From Peristeroidobacter soli (GTDB lineage: Bacteria > Pseudomonadota > Gammaproteobacteria > Steroidobacterales > Steroidobacteraceae), in NCBI RefSeq assembly GCF_004138485.1, contig NZ_RYEV01000003.1, forward strand, positions 1,302,001-1,366,000: a stretch of 64,000 bases of DNA. Direction: 5' to 3'. The notes below the pieces were generated by a model. It made no database searches. It was not told the DNA's origin and worked only from the letters and a program-made list of their open reading frames with translations. Of the stretch, positions 28,501 through 36,882 are shown one piece after another. The position numbers were made by a program, and so were the translations under genes. The first letter of the stretch is position 1, and every line of letters starts with the position of its first letter.

Positions 28501-30818
28501 CCGCCTTAAAGCACGGCTGGCATCGATGCCAGAAATGTATGTTTTTGTCGCCAGCGCTATGGCGTCGCGAGTGCCCGTCCTGTGGTGCAGCCGATGTTCT
28601 CGCGGTGCCGGTCGGTGGGGATGTGTACTTGCGTGCGCGAAAAGATTTCTGGCGAGTGCCGGTAGAGAAGGTGTTGGAAGGCACCTCAACACCGCTGACT
28701 TTAACGGTGGAAGAACACACCGCTCAACTCGGTCATCGCGATGTTGAGGACGTGGAGTCCACGACGGAATCGTACGAGCGACGATTCAGGGATATTTTGA
28801 TCAACGATGAATCGTCAATCGATGTGCTCAGCTGCACGACGACTATGGAGGTGGGCGTCGACATTGGGTCGCTGATTGCGGTTGGTCTGCGCAACATGCC
28901 GCCTTCTCGACACAACTATCAACAGCGAGCGGGCCGAGCGGGTAGGCGAGGAAGCGCAGTTTCAACGGTTTTGACCTACGCCCAAAACAATCCTCATGAC
29001 GCTCACCTCTATGCACATCCGGTCGAGCTCATCGCCGGCGCGCCGCATGTGCGCGGCCTAGACATTCACAACCCGAGCTTGGTCGAGCGGCATGTCTTCG
29101 CTGAACTGATCCAGGAATTCTTTCGGTCTACATCTCAAGCGCTGCGCGACAACAACGTCTTTGCGTCGCTCGGGCCTACTAACAGTTTCTACACCACCGC
29201 GGGCGACGGATCGTTCGTCAAATTTCGCGAGTGGCTTGATGGCCCCGACGGCGATGCGGCCATAGGCCGCATCGACGCTTGGATTCCGAAACAATCGGGT
29301 TTGGACGGGCGCGAATGTGCGCAGACTCTCGTCGCCAGACTAGAGGCCCGTCGGCTTGAAGCGAGCGGACCTTTGCCCACAGATGAGGAACAACTTATCG
29401 AGTTTCTCTTCTCTCGGAGCTTGTTGCCGTCGTACGCTTTTCCTCGAGATTTGATTGCACTGGAACTGCCTGCGAATCCTCGAAAACTTCGGCCGCAACA
29501 GGGTGCCGCGATCGCGCTATCAGAGTATGCGCCGGGACGTACAGTCGTTGTTGACAAGCGCACATATCGCGTAGGCGCGGTCACGTCCGCGTCGCTAGCC
29601 GACTTGAACGATCGAGCGCGTGCACTGTTCAACTCCCCCCGTCCGTACCTTCAATGCGCCAACTGTTTGTACACGGAAGAACCGAATCGTCATCCGGCTG
29701 GGACTGCATGTCCTGTCTGTGCTGTCGGCAACCTCGACCTAATTACTGTCATTCAGCCCGAACTCGTATGGCCCGAGAGAGGGCGTGAAGTTGATGAACT
29801 CGATGACGACCAAACATTCACCGATACAACGTTAGCCCAGCTCCCGGTGCCCTCGAGCGACGCAGCCTTTGATCGGGGCCACCGGTTTAGCGATCAAGCG
29901 ATCACCAAGTTCGGCCGCGATGTCCCCCTCGTGGTCGTGAACCGCGGGGAGGTTGTTAACGGAATACCGACCGGCTTCGTCGTTTGCGAACGATGTGGAC
30001 ACGTTGCACTGAACGGTGTGCCATTTCCGCCCTCGCACGAGCGTCACTATCCTCCGGCGCCCGGGATCCTCTCTCGGCAGTGCACTGGGTCCCCGCGGAC
30101 TGTCTATCTGGGATACGAGTTTCGCACGGATGTGTTCCTGCTAAACGGACAGCTCACAACCCCGTTTGTTAATGATGTTCAAGACCGGGAGTCGATGCCG
30201 GCACTGCGTGCCGCTTGCCTGTCGTTGGCGCAAGCAATCGCCACGACGTCCGCCGACGAGCTAGGAATTGATCCGCGTGAATTGCAGCCGGGCTTCAGAC
30301 TGATGCCAGGCGAGGACAATAAAGCTCTCGTGGATCTATATACCTATGACACGACGCGTGGTGGCGCAGGGTACTCGAAGTTGGTGGGCGAGAACTTTTC
30401 TTCATTCTTCGATGAGACACTTCATCGTCTGGGAAGCTGTACCTGCGATACTTCTTGCTCGAAGTGTTTGCGTACATATCAAAATCGTTTCGATCATGCC
30501 ACTCTTGATCGTCGCCTTGCGATACGGCTTGGGCGCTATCTCTCGATGGGCGAAGTGGCGCCAATTGAGCCGCTCGATATTCAACGAGAACAGCTCAGCT
30601 CCCTTTCGAAAATGCTGTCACTTGATCACTGGACGATCGCCAAGAACCCCGTCATGGCAGCGCAAGTATCGAAGAACGGCAAAGTCATAGATCTTTCGAT
30701 AAGACCGTCCCTTCGCGATCGACAAGCAGACCCTCCTTCCTTCGCCGCCTGTGTCGTACTCAGTGAGTACGAGCTGCAGAAGGATCTTCCCTCGTGTCTG
30801 TTGAAGGTAGGGACCTGA
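25587..30818 (+). CDS. druE: DruE-like large DEAD/DEAH helicase with DUF1998
   Basis: A 1743-residue superfamily 2 helicase. The PYAHQAKAL Q-motif is followed by Walker A STGTGSGKTES (near residue 118), DEAH in VVLDEAHLYQ (near 314) and ILTSAS. A Cys-rich insert (CECGGRVY) precedes the second RecA lobe with TTMEVGVDIG and QRAGRAGRRG (near 1112). A second zinc site (CPSCGA) is near 1000. The C-terminus is DUF1998: DTTRGGAGY and the Cys cluster CTCDTSCSKC (about 1570-1640). DruE is the only known enzyme-like motor of Druantia and is found in all its types. The DUF4338 protein next door favours DruE over DISARM or Dpd helicases. Confidence 0.85.
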   Translation: MSAHTYTIDNITRELPGTLQQYLEAQYHIWDEDLVKERQRLLSERGTIFQEPYIEATPSYVAGQSYSQLKLPPSVTKLLTDASKKVGDVSTGIPSTPYAHQAKALDAFFNKKNELVVSTGTGSGKTESFLMPVIGSLALERELRPSSYAMPGVRALLLYPMNALVNDQMARLRRLLGAPHVQTLLQRSDGARARFGMYTSRTPYPGPPDLRRTRKEVGRWLDNFQREYSSQRARLLAEGKWPAKDLDQFRKTFQTASTDVELLTRHEMQCRPPDVLVTNYSMLEYMLLRPVDADIFDQTVQWLADPRNEFIVVLDEAHLYQGAQGTEVSLLLRRLISRLRIPRHRVRFILTSASLAEGPRAHEIIRDFASRLTGSTDDGASFEIITSQLDKPNGDISVSIAEVDAFKAVDPTDLYRSHISLDPAIAALKRIAAASTQSTLSRVTTQSELRSEYFAVLSESPAYRRLASAVMGKPMAHVVLASHVFGKHPGAIGALDGLLAAAAFAQRIADEKILLPSRVHMLFRGLEGVFACINSDCTQRVDTSKPTRLGRLYAEPRLQCECGGRVYELLTHRDCGAAFLRGYCRPSDESFLWHEPSTGLVDPTRVLTELHLSVETDRHQSRQPGNQVWLHIPTGRLDLNQPASTQDFRELIRPGNGAVSIGGRSVITFDRECPVCLGRWRDADRPKIMDLVTKGEDPFAHLIATQVRLQPATLPLTAKMKNGGRKSLLFSDGRQKAARLARDVPRVLDRDAFRQCLLFAATELQTIKGEARLADNFIYIAFLAACNRLNVSFFDGMDLNLLARDVADLQRMFNGDLRLAFGDEHTATPPPRFRVEILRTLGSRYYSLFALGLGYVAPRRTKRDELIRTLTPLGLSPEDVDAISIVWINDLLNDMSLYTPAAAGRQIRNLAGDGYIKEIGSKTGFTRAQKARLRRDWSVDPARLETELCGVMTINTGGARFSLAEHSLQLIPALKHGWHRCQKCMFLSPALWRRECPSCGAADVLAVPVGGDVYLRARKDFWRVPVEKVLEGTSTPLTLTVEEHTAQLGHRDVEDVESTTESYERRFRDILINDESSIDVLSCTTTMEVGVDIGSLIAVGLRNMPPSRHNYQQRAGRAGRRGSAVSTVLTYAQNNPHDAHLYAHPVELIAGAPHVRGLDIHNPSLVERHVFAELIQEFFRSTSQALRDNNVFASLGPTNSFYTTAGDGSFVKFREWLDGPDGDAAIGRIDAWIPKQSGLDGRECAQTLVARLEARRLEASGPLPTDEEQLIEFLFSRSLLPSYAFPRDLIALELPANPRKLRPQQGAAIALSEYAPGRTVVVDKRTYRVGAVTSASLADLNDRARALFNSPRPYLQCANCLYTEEPNRHPAGTACPVCAVGNLDLITVIQPELVWPERGREVDELDDDQTFTDTTLAQLPVPSSDAAFDRGHRFSDQAITKFGRDVPLVVVNRGEVVNGIPTGFVVCERCGHVALNGVPFPPSHERHYPPAPGILSRQCTGSPRTVYLGYEFRTDVFLLNGQLTTPFVNDVQDRESMPALRAACLSLAQAIATTSADELGIDPRELQPGFRLMPGEDNKALVDLYTYDTTRGGAGYSKLVGENFSSFFDETLHRLGSCTCDTSCSKCLRTYQNRFDHATLDRRLAIRLGRYLSMGEVAPIEPLDIQREQLSSLSKMLSLDHWTIAKNPVMAAQVSKNGKVIDLSIRPSLRDRQADPPSFAACVVLSEYELQKDLPSCLLKVGT

Positions 30819-30822
30819 CTGC

Positions 30823-32016
30823 ATGCCTGTAATTAAGCTTGCAACACGAGAAGCACTGTTGCGAAGACGCGTTCGCGCGCACCTGCACGAACTGGGCTTT
30901 ACGAAGAATGCGAACGGGACCTTGGTTCCGCCTAGCTTGAACAAAGAAGGTTATCGCGATCTACACATGCCTCAGCGCGAGGAACGCCTTGAGAGCGAAG
31001 CAGCCTTCCTAGAGGCTCATGGAAGCTCGCTGATCGATAACTTCGCGTACGGTGGAACGATTGACGTAAACCGTATGCAGATCCGATTGGAGCTCATCGA
31101 CAGCGGCACATGGCAGTCCAACCTTTTCAGGTTCGCGACACTGCTATGGAGTATTCCCGTCTCCTATGGTTTTGGGCGGCGAATGCGATACCTCGTGTGG
31201 GACGACTACACCGAAAAATTAGTCGGCTTGTTCGCTCTCGGCGACCCCGTGTTTAATCTTCGCGCGCGAGATCGGCTGATCGGATGGAGTTCGGACGACC
31301 GCGGGGAGCGGTTGGTTCATATCATGGATGGCTATGTGGTTGGCGCCGTGCCGCCGTTCAATCGATTGCTTGGTGGGAAGCTCATCGCAAGCCTAATGCG
31401 TACTCGAGAAGTGGTCGACACCTTTCGCCAGCGCTACGGATCGTCCGAGGGCATCATTAGTGGAAATGCCAAGAATGCTCACCTCGTCGCCATCACAACA
31501 ACGTCAGCTCTCGGCAAGTCGTCCGTTTACAACCGGCTCAAATTGAATGGGGTCGAATACCTATCGAGCATCGGCGTAACGGATGGCTACGGCCATTTTC
31601 ACTTTCCGCGTGAACTCTTTGAGGAAATGCGGGCTTATCTGGGAGCGAAGAAGGACCCTTACGCAAACAATCATCAGTACGGGGACGGGCCGAACTGGCG
31701 ACTTCGTACGATTCGCCGTGCATTGACGCTGCTCGACATGGATCCTGACCTTGTGCGTCACGGATTAGCACGTGAAGTGTTCTTCGGTCACGTCGCAGAC
31801 AATGCGTTCGACGTTCTTCGTGGGAAGCGAAAACATCCAAAGTATGATTCGCTTTTGACCGCCGCGGAGGTAGCGACGCAAAGCATCGAACGATGGATGA
31901 AGCCAAGAGCGATGCGGGACTCTAGCTTCAGCAAGATAACGCATGCCGATATCTTGAATCAGATCCACTCGTCGATGTCGGTCATCCCCGGTCCGGTGCT
32001 CCATAATCGTGGATAG
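30823..32016 (+). CDS. druA: DruA-like DUF4338 protein
   Basis: A 397-residue protein of the DUF4338 family, the marker of Druantia type I (DruA). Visible family features are RYLVWDDYTEKLVGLFAL, RDRLIGWSSDDR near residue 149, a PPFNRLLGGKLIASL segment, and TTTSALGKSSVYNRLK near 230, followed by GYGHFHFP. It starts 4 bases after the helicase gene and overlaps the next gene by 8 bases. The biochemical role of DUF4338 is not established. In described Druantia type I loci druA is the first gene; here it follows the helicase. Confidence 0.82.
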   Translation: MPVIKLATREALLRRRVRAHLHELGFTKNANGTLVPPSLNKEGYRDLHMPQREERLESEAAFLEAHGSSLIDNFAYGGTIDVNRMQIRLELIDSGTWQSNLFRFATLLWSIPVSYGFGRRMRYLVWDDYTEKLVGLFALGDPVFNLRARDRLIGWSSDDRGERLVHIMDGYVVGAVPPFNRLLGGKLIASLMRTREVVDTFRQRYGSSEGIISGNAKNAHLVAITTTSALGKSSVYNRLKLNGVEYLSSIGVTDGYGHFHFPRELFEEMRAYLGAKKDPYANNHQYGDGPNWRLRTIRRALTLLDMDPDLVRHGLAREVFFGHVADNAFDVLRGKRKHPKYDSLLTAAEVATQSIERWMKPRAMRDSSFSKITHADILNQIHSSMSVIPGPVLHNRG

Positions 32017-33553
32017 AGCAAGAGACGCTGCGACAGGCGAGTTGGTGTGGGCATCGGACGCCCTCGCTCGGCGTCCTTATAGGTGTCCGAACTGTGGGCA
32101 ACGCGTGAGTGTGCGTGAGCCGAGATCTTCCTTTCGCGCGCGTCACTTCGCACACGCAATCGGAGTCGCTGATCAAGACTGCGAACTCTATTTTCCCCCG
32201 AGTTTTCGTTATTCTGGGCGCGCAGCGGCGTACGAACAGTTCAGCGAGGTCGATCGCCTACATCATGATCACCTTGAACTGACCGTTGGTCCGCACGGCC
32301 CCTTGTTGGCGCTTTGTTTGCCGCCGGCAGGAAAAGGGGGGTGGACGGGAAGCATCCAGTTCTCCGCGCAGCGAGTTTCTAGGCAGCTCAGATGGCATCA
32401 CCTTCAGCGCGGACAACGAATCGAGTTTCCGCTATTCGACGGTAGATGGTCGCTAACCCCAAACGGCGTTGTGGCGCTTGAGTATCTCGAAAGCGTGCAA
32501 CTCGGAGATCAGTCGCTTGAAGCCGGCGCGAACCTCTTCTATGTCGAGCGTGCACTCGGACGCCGTGTGCTTCCAGCAGAGAGCATCTCGTGCGGCGAGT
32601 CTGTCCGCTGGCTCAGTCGGCAGCCATTTCAGTTGCCGAATGAACTACGAAACGCTATCGCCGTTGAGTGCGAGTATCAAGCTAATGGATGGACTCTGAA
32701 TCGGCTCGCGATCCCATCGCAGCTTTCGGGTGTTCAGTTGCGTTTGCTCACAGAATGGATTCAGCGGCGCGTTGCTGAGCAGCGTGTGCGTGTGTGGGTC
32801 GAATCACCGTGCGCCGATGCATATACCGCCCAGGGCGCCCCAATCTACCCACGAAACTCGATACTCAGAATTCGATCAGATCGCACAGTTGACTTTAAAC
32901 TTCGGAATGTCGACACCTCTCGCGTTTTGCACGAGGCCGTCTCTGCTACCGAATGTGTTCTTGAAGCGAATGAAGAGGGGCACATTGAAGTCCTCGTTAA
33001 CGATCACCACTCGGACTTCATTTACATAGGTTCTGCTGGAACCCCTATTAATGCACTGGTGAGATTTGCGGGCGCGGAGCCCGCCGACATTTCTTGTGCG
33101 CAGCAGTCGCTCGACGCCGTCATATCTTCGGGACGAGATCGCTGTCCGATCCTCGTCACTGTGGGTTACGGTGTAGTGGCCGAACTCCTGTCGGCTGCTC
33201 GTCTTAACGTCGAATCAGATGATCGCGTGATACGGACCGAACTGCGTCCAGGGTCTTACATACGCTTTGACAAATTGGGCGAAGTGAGTTGGCCATCGCC
33301 CACGCCTGCTGTTGTCGAGGATGCGTTGTCAATTGACAGAGAGTGCCAGGTCGAAGCGCCGCGACTTCAAGAGAAGATTCGATGGCTGCGTTCGCTGGCA
33401 GGGCATCCTGCCGCGACGTCTATCCGCTTACGGCTTCCTACGGCTCTGGCTCGTCGGGAGCCTTTCGCGTCACTCGCGACGCTGTCCTGGCCGGTGAGAT
33501 GGGCACCGCATGTAAGACTGTTCCAACGTGACCTGGAGAACCTCTATCCATGA
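32009..33553 (+). CDS. CoiA-like zinc-ribbon protein of the Druantia-like operon (DruB-position candidate)
   Basis: A 514-residue protein from GTG 32009 inside the end of druA. The N-terminus carries a CoiA-like zinc site: C26 and C29 in RCPNCGQR, HFAH at 46-49, and C58. The remaining ~450 residues are mainly beta-rich with no motif I recognise. CoiA-type ribbons occur at the N-terminus of several DNA-processing proteins. By position directly after DruA and by length it may be the DruB equivalent, which is inference. It ends in an ATGA overlap with the next gene, so the operon continues. Confidence 0.75.
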   Translation: MDRARDAATGELVWASDALARRPYRCPNCGQRVSVREPRSSFRARHFAHAIGVADQDCELYFPPSFRYSGRAAAYEQFSEVDRLHHDHLELTVGPHGPLLALCLPPAGKGGWTGSIQFSAQRVSRQLRWHHLQRGQRIEFPLFDGRWSLTPNGVVALEYLESVQLGDQSLEAGANLFYVERALGRRVLPAESISCGESVRWLSRQPFQLPNELRNAIAVECEYQANGWTLNRLAIPSQLSGVQLRLLTEWIQRRVAEQRVRVWVESPCADAYTAQGAPIYPRNSILRIRSDRTVDFKLRNVDTSRVLHEAVSATECVLEANEEGHIEVLVNDHHSDFIYIGSAGTPINALVRFAGAEPADISCAQQSLDAVISSGRDRCPILVTVGYGVVAELLSAARLNVESDDRVIRTELRPGSYIRFDKLGEVSWPSPTPAVVEDALSIDRECQVEAPRLQEKIRWLRSLAGHPAATSIRLRLPTALARREPFASLATLSWPVRWAPHVRLFQRDLENLYP

Positions 33554-36006
33554 TTCACGGCATTGATAGGCACCGGTTTCGTTTCCTTCTTCGGTGCGCG
33601 TTGAAGCCCGATCTGGTGAAGTCCTTTCTGAAAGACAACAGGGTTGCGCTGGTTGCCGCAGGGGCGCCACTCGACAACGTTCCTAGCGATCCGCAGGTAA
33701 TGTTGCGAGTAATAGAGGGCTTCACTCAGAAGGCTAATCAGATCTTCGGCAAGTGGCTCTATCAGAAGATCAAGCCTAATGGGGCACAGCCTATCCCGCA
33801 GTTGATTCTTCGGTGGCGAGCAGTGGAGGAACTCGGTGTCGTTTACGACGATGTTGAGAGAACTTCACTCAGTCAGCAAACGCTGTATGACCTGTTCGGA
33901 GCTTCGCCCGATGAATCATTGCTTGCGTTTCTTCGAACGCCAGTTCGTGACCAACCCCAACACCAGCTTGCAATACGCTCAGAGGAATGGCTCACCCTGG
34001 CCACGTCACTCCTCGCGAAAGATCGCGTGGCGGTCGAATCTTCAGGATGGACAGACGCAGTCGTAGAACTTGTTGGCGCAGTTGCGCGGCTGGACGGCTC
34101 ATCGCTCTCGGTGCAGCGACCATATGCGCCGGTGCTTGCCGAGATCCAGGCGGCAATTGAGCTAGCAAGGCCGACAGTCGTAACAACGACACCCGAGTTG
34201 CCGGCGGCTTCGCCTCGCGGCATACAGAGTAGTGGCCCCGAACTCCGCACTTTCGATTCGAAGATTGATTACACAAAATTTTCGGTCATCGCTACCAATC
34301 GCATCCCGCGGACTGTTGACGCGTATTTGCTGGTTGTCGAAGGTTTCGTTGATGAGAACGGGATTGCGTTCCGTTTGGCCGAAGATGATCTGAAGAGGGC
34401 GATCCCAACGATTGGCCGGATCATATTGCATCCAGATCAGTACGACGTCGCCCCCGTGTATGGGGAACCCAATGCCTATGAGGTCGAGCGATTTCCAACC
34501 GAGCGGGAGGCACGAGTCAAAGTCAGTCGCCGTCTCGTCGGTGCGCTGGTTTCTGTTGTTTTGATGCCTCACAGCACTGCAGATGCCCATCGAATCCGAG
34601 ACTACATCGCAGACTACGCAAAGCGACATCTCGGTTCGATGGCCGTCTTTGTCAGTTCCGACAAGAGCTGCCTTATGCCTCGCGTATCGACATTGCAGAA
34701 AGTCCTAGCTCCTGATTTTGACTGGCAACTCGATTTGTGGGACACGATGGACGCGGTCGAGTTACAAAACGGCCCGCATGTCGCGCGGCTCGGCTTGAAA
34801 TCAGCCTCAAAGTCCCTGAACTGTGCGCCGCTCGCGGCCGCGGCCCGAAAGCTCCTTCGCATCTACACAGAGCGCTCACAGGCAAAGTTGTCGAAGACCT
34901 CCAGGGAACTGCTCGTCGAGCTATTTGATGTGGACGATTTGCGGTTTGACGAGGCAACGAAGGTTCGCTTGAAGGCCAACCTCGACGCTATCGCAAGAGG
35001 ATCTGAGGATTTCAACGAGCTCGTGAGTGCGTTACTGCAGACACAAGTCATCAAAGACGAGATCGAGCGACGGATTGCGGCAGAGGTTGACGTAAGAGTC
35101 GCTGAGAGAGACAGAACCAAGCGCGAACTTGAACAGTTGCGGATACAGCGGTCTCAGGTGGAGCGTCGCATCTTGGAACTCAACCGTGAAGCCGAAGAAA
35201 AAGCTGCGGAAGTCCGTTCGGCGGTAAAGCGTGCTTTCGAGCAAGCCCGAGACAATGGCATTGCGACGCTTGCGGACCTTTCACTATTTGACTTCTTCCT
35301 GAATCGCAACGGTAGCGCCGAACGATCGTCCTCCAATGTAGCCATGCCCGCGGTTGTGGAAGCACCCAAGCCGTTCGTCGAAACGCTACCTTCATCAGGC
35401 AAGAATGTTGGGGATGTTTTCCGACGTTTCGGTGTCGAACCGATGTTTTCCGATCGCCTCGGAGCTGTCATACACCTTGCGCATGCAGGCGGATCCCCCA
35501 TTGTCTTGACCGGCGCCGGCGCGTCTACGCTTAGCACTGCCTTGGGCACCGCCCTCAGCAAATCCTCATGCGTGTCCATCACAGTGGAGTTGGGGCAAAT
35601 CGCCGAGCAGCATTTTGAGCATCAGGTAGCGGAGGCGAATGCGGATGTTCTCGTCATGCGACAAGCGAATGTCTCGGACCTATCTTTATATGCTCGTTCG
35701 TTGCTTGATGCGATTGTCCAGAGGATGATGACTCAGAGCGATTCGCCACCATTCGGGATCATATTGGTGGACGCGGGTGGGCCGGCAGCGCTACCGTGGC
35801 CACCAGAGATCCTAGAGTCAGCGATCGGGATCGAGCTAAGTCACGTAGGCTCGAAGTTGAAGCCCGACGCGCTAACAGTCCGTAGGGATGATGGTGGTTG
35901 GTTGCGCCATCGACTACATCTTCACTACGGTAACGTTGTCGATGAGCATCCGGCGCATGCCAGCTCGCTGGAAGACTTCAATCGATTGCTACTTTCGCTC
36001 GAGTAG
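33550..36006 (+). CDS. Large coiled-coil protein with degenerate P-loop-like C-terminus (DruC-position candidate)
   Basis: An 818-residue protein of unknown function, last gene of the operon. The N-terminal ~470 residues are mixed alpha/beta with no known motif. Residues about 500-568 form a strong coiled coil (charged Glu/Arg heptads). The C-terminal ~200 residues read like a RecA-type NTPase that lost its key lysine: VLTGAGASTLSTAL near 650 in place of GxGKST, and a Walker-B-like FGIILVDAGG near 734. It may have become a binding or scaffold domain. Its place after the CoiA-like gene and its size suggest DruC; I see no sequence proof. Confidence 0.75.
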   Translation: MIHGIDRHRFRFLLRCALKPDLVKSFLKDNRVALVAAGAPLDNVPSDPQVMLRVIEGFTQKANQIFGKWLYQKIKPNGAQPIPQLILRWRAVEELGVVYDDVERTSLSQQTLYDLFGASPDESLLAFLRTPVRDQPQHQLAIRSEEWLTLATSLLAKDRVAVESSGWTDAVVELVGAVARLDGSSLSVQRPYAPVLAEIQAAIELARPTVVTTTPELPAASPRGIQSSGPELRTFDSKIDYTKFSVIATNRIPRTVDAYLLVVEGFVDENGIAFRLAEDDLKRAIPTIGRIILHPDQYDVAPVYGEPNAYEVERFPTEREARVKVSRRLVGALVSVVLMPHSTADAHRIRDYIADYAKRHLGSMAVFVSSDKSCLMPRVSTLQKVLAPDFDWQLDLWDTMDAVELQNGPHVARLGLKSASKSLNCAPLAAAARKLLRIYTERSQAKLSKTSRELLVELFDVDDLRFDEATKVRLKANLDAIARGSEDFNELVSALLQTQVIKDEIERRIAAEVDVRVAERDRTKRELEQLRIQRSQVERRILELNREAEEKAAEVRSAVKRAFEQARDNGIATLADLSLFDFFLNRNGSAERSSSNVAMPAVVEAPKPFVETLPSSGKNVGDVFRRFGVEPMFSDRLGAVIHLAHAGGSPIVLTGAGASTLSTALGTALSKSSCVSITVELGQIAEQHFEHQVAEANADVLVMRQANVSDLSLYARSLLDAIVQRMMTQSDSPPFGIILVDAGGPAALPWPPEILESAIGIELSHVGSKLKPDALTVRRDDGGWLRHRLHLHYGNVVDEHPAHASSLEDFNRLLLSLE

Positions 36007-36771
36007 CCATCACTCCTTTGCGCAGAGTGGTTGGATCGGAAGTGCAGTCGAAGAGATGCAACGGATCGAGAGATTTGATCAGCGGACTTAACCCGGCAGA
36101 CTTCGCAGGCGGCTGCAATGCCTTACATGGATGCTTCCAGGCTTTGCCTCCCTTGGCGCTCGATTTGATTCGTCCTTCCTTGGCCGCGCCCGGGTAGCGA
36201 GCAGCCGCCGATGTCGATCGCTGGCATGTTGGCCGGGTGTCTCTTGGTCTATGTTCTCGCTCAAGCCTGAATTCGGTGGGCTATGTGACAGGCGTCTTAC
36301 TGGTCTCACCAATTTGCTTCGTCAGTGCGAGCCTAGCGCGCCCGCGCTGCTTCACGGCTTCCGGATCGAAATCCCGGACGCGCCCGGCTTCGATGTCGCG
36401 CCATCCTAGCTCAAGCGCTTGTCGCAGTTCTTCTTCGGATTGCTCTCTTTGGGTAGGGTGCATTTTCGTTCCGAGTTCGGATGCCTCTCTGTCTTAACAC
36501 CTTCGCATGCATCAACGCTGCGTGGGAAGCGCGCCTGCTGGCTATCAATCAAATGCCATCTGCGTTGAGTGTCAGCGCAGGTTCAAATCGACCGAGGGAT
36601 TTCGCGCTGTACCGGCGTCACTAAGCGTAGCAGCGTCGCGCTACCGATCACTGATGGCTTAGAAATCATAAGAGTGACAACGACATGGGGTGAAAAAGAA
36701 GGCTGTGAGTGCCGTCTCTGTCGCGAGAACTTCGCGACACATCGCCACAGAATGCGACGATTTGCAACAAA
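36007..36771. other. Mostly non-coding right end of the island
   Basis: Between the last Druantia-like gene and tRNA-Pro. It holds one plausible small gene (36281-36463, minus) and nothing else I can support. The last 30 bases before the tRNA resemble the sequence left of att-like copy C. Confidence 0.5.
36281..36463 (-). CDS. Small hypothetical protein, possibly antitoxin-like
   Basis: A 60-residue, highly charged helical peptide (SEEELRQALELGWRDIEAGR, then DPEAVKQRGRARL). The pattern recalls short ParD-type antitoxin tails, but there is no clear ribbon-helix-helix and no toxin gene next to it. It could be a real orphan antitoxin or a chance frame. Confidence 0.35.
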   Translation of the reverse strand: MHPTQREQSEEELRQALELGWRDIEAGRVRDFDPEAVKQRGRARLALTKQIGETSKTPVT

Positions 36772-36848
<77 letters not shown>

Positions 36849-36882
36849 AAGAAGGACTTCTCGAATCGAAAGCTGGCTGGAT

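Noticed and set aside
36088-36312. A possible ParE-type toxin frame next to the small antitoxin-like gene
   Set aside because: The translation is Arg/Pro/Ser-rich without the ParE fold pattern.
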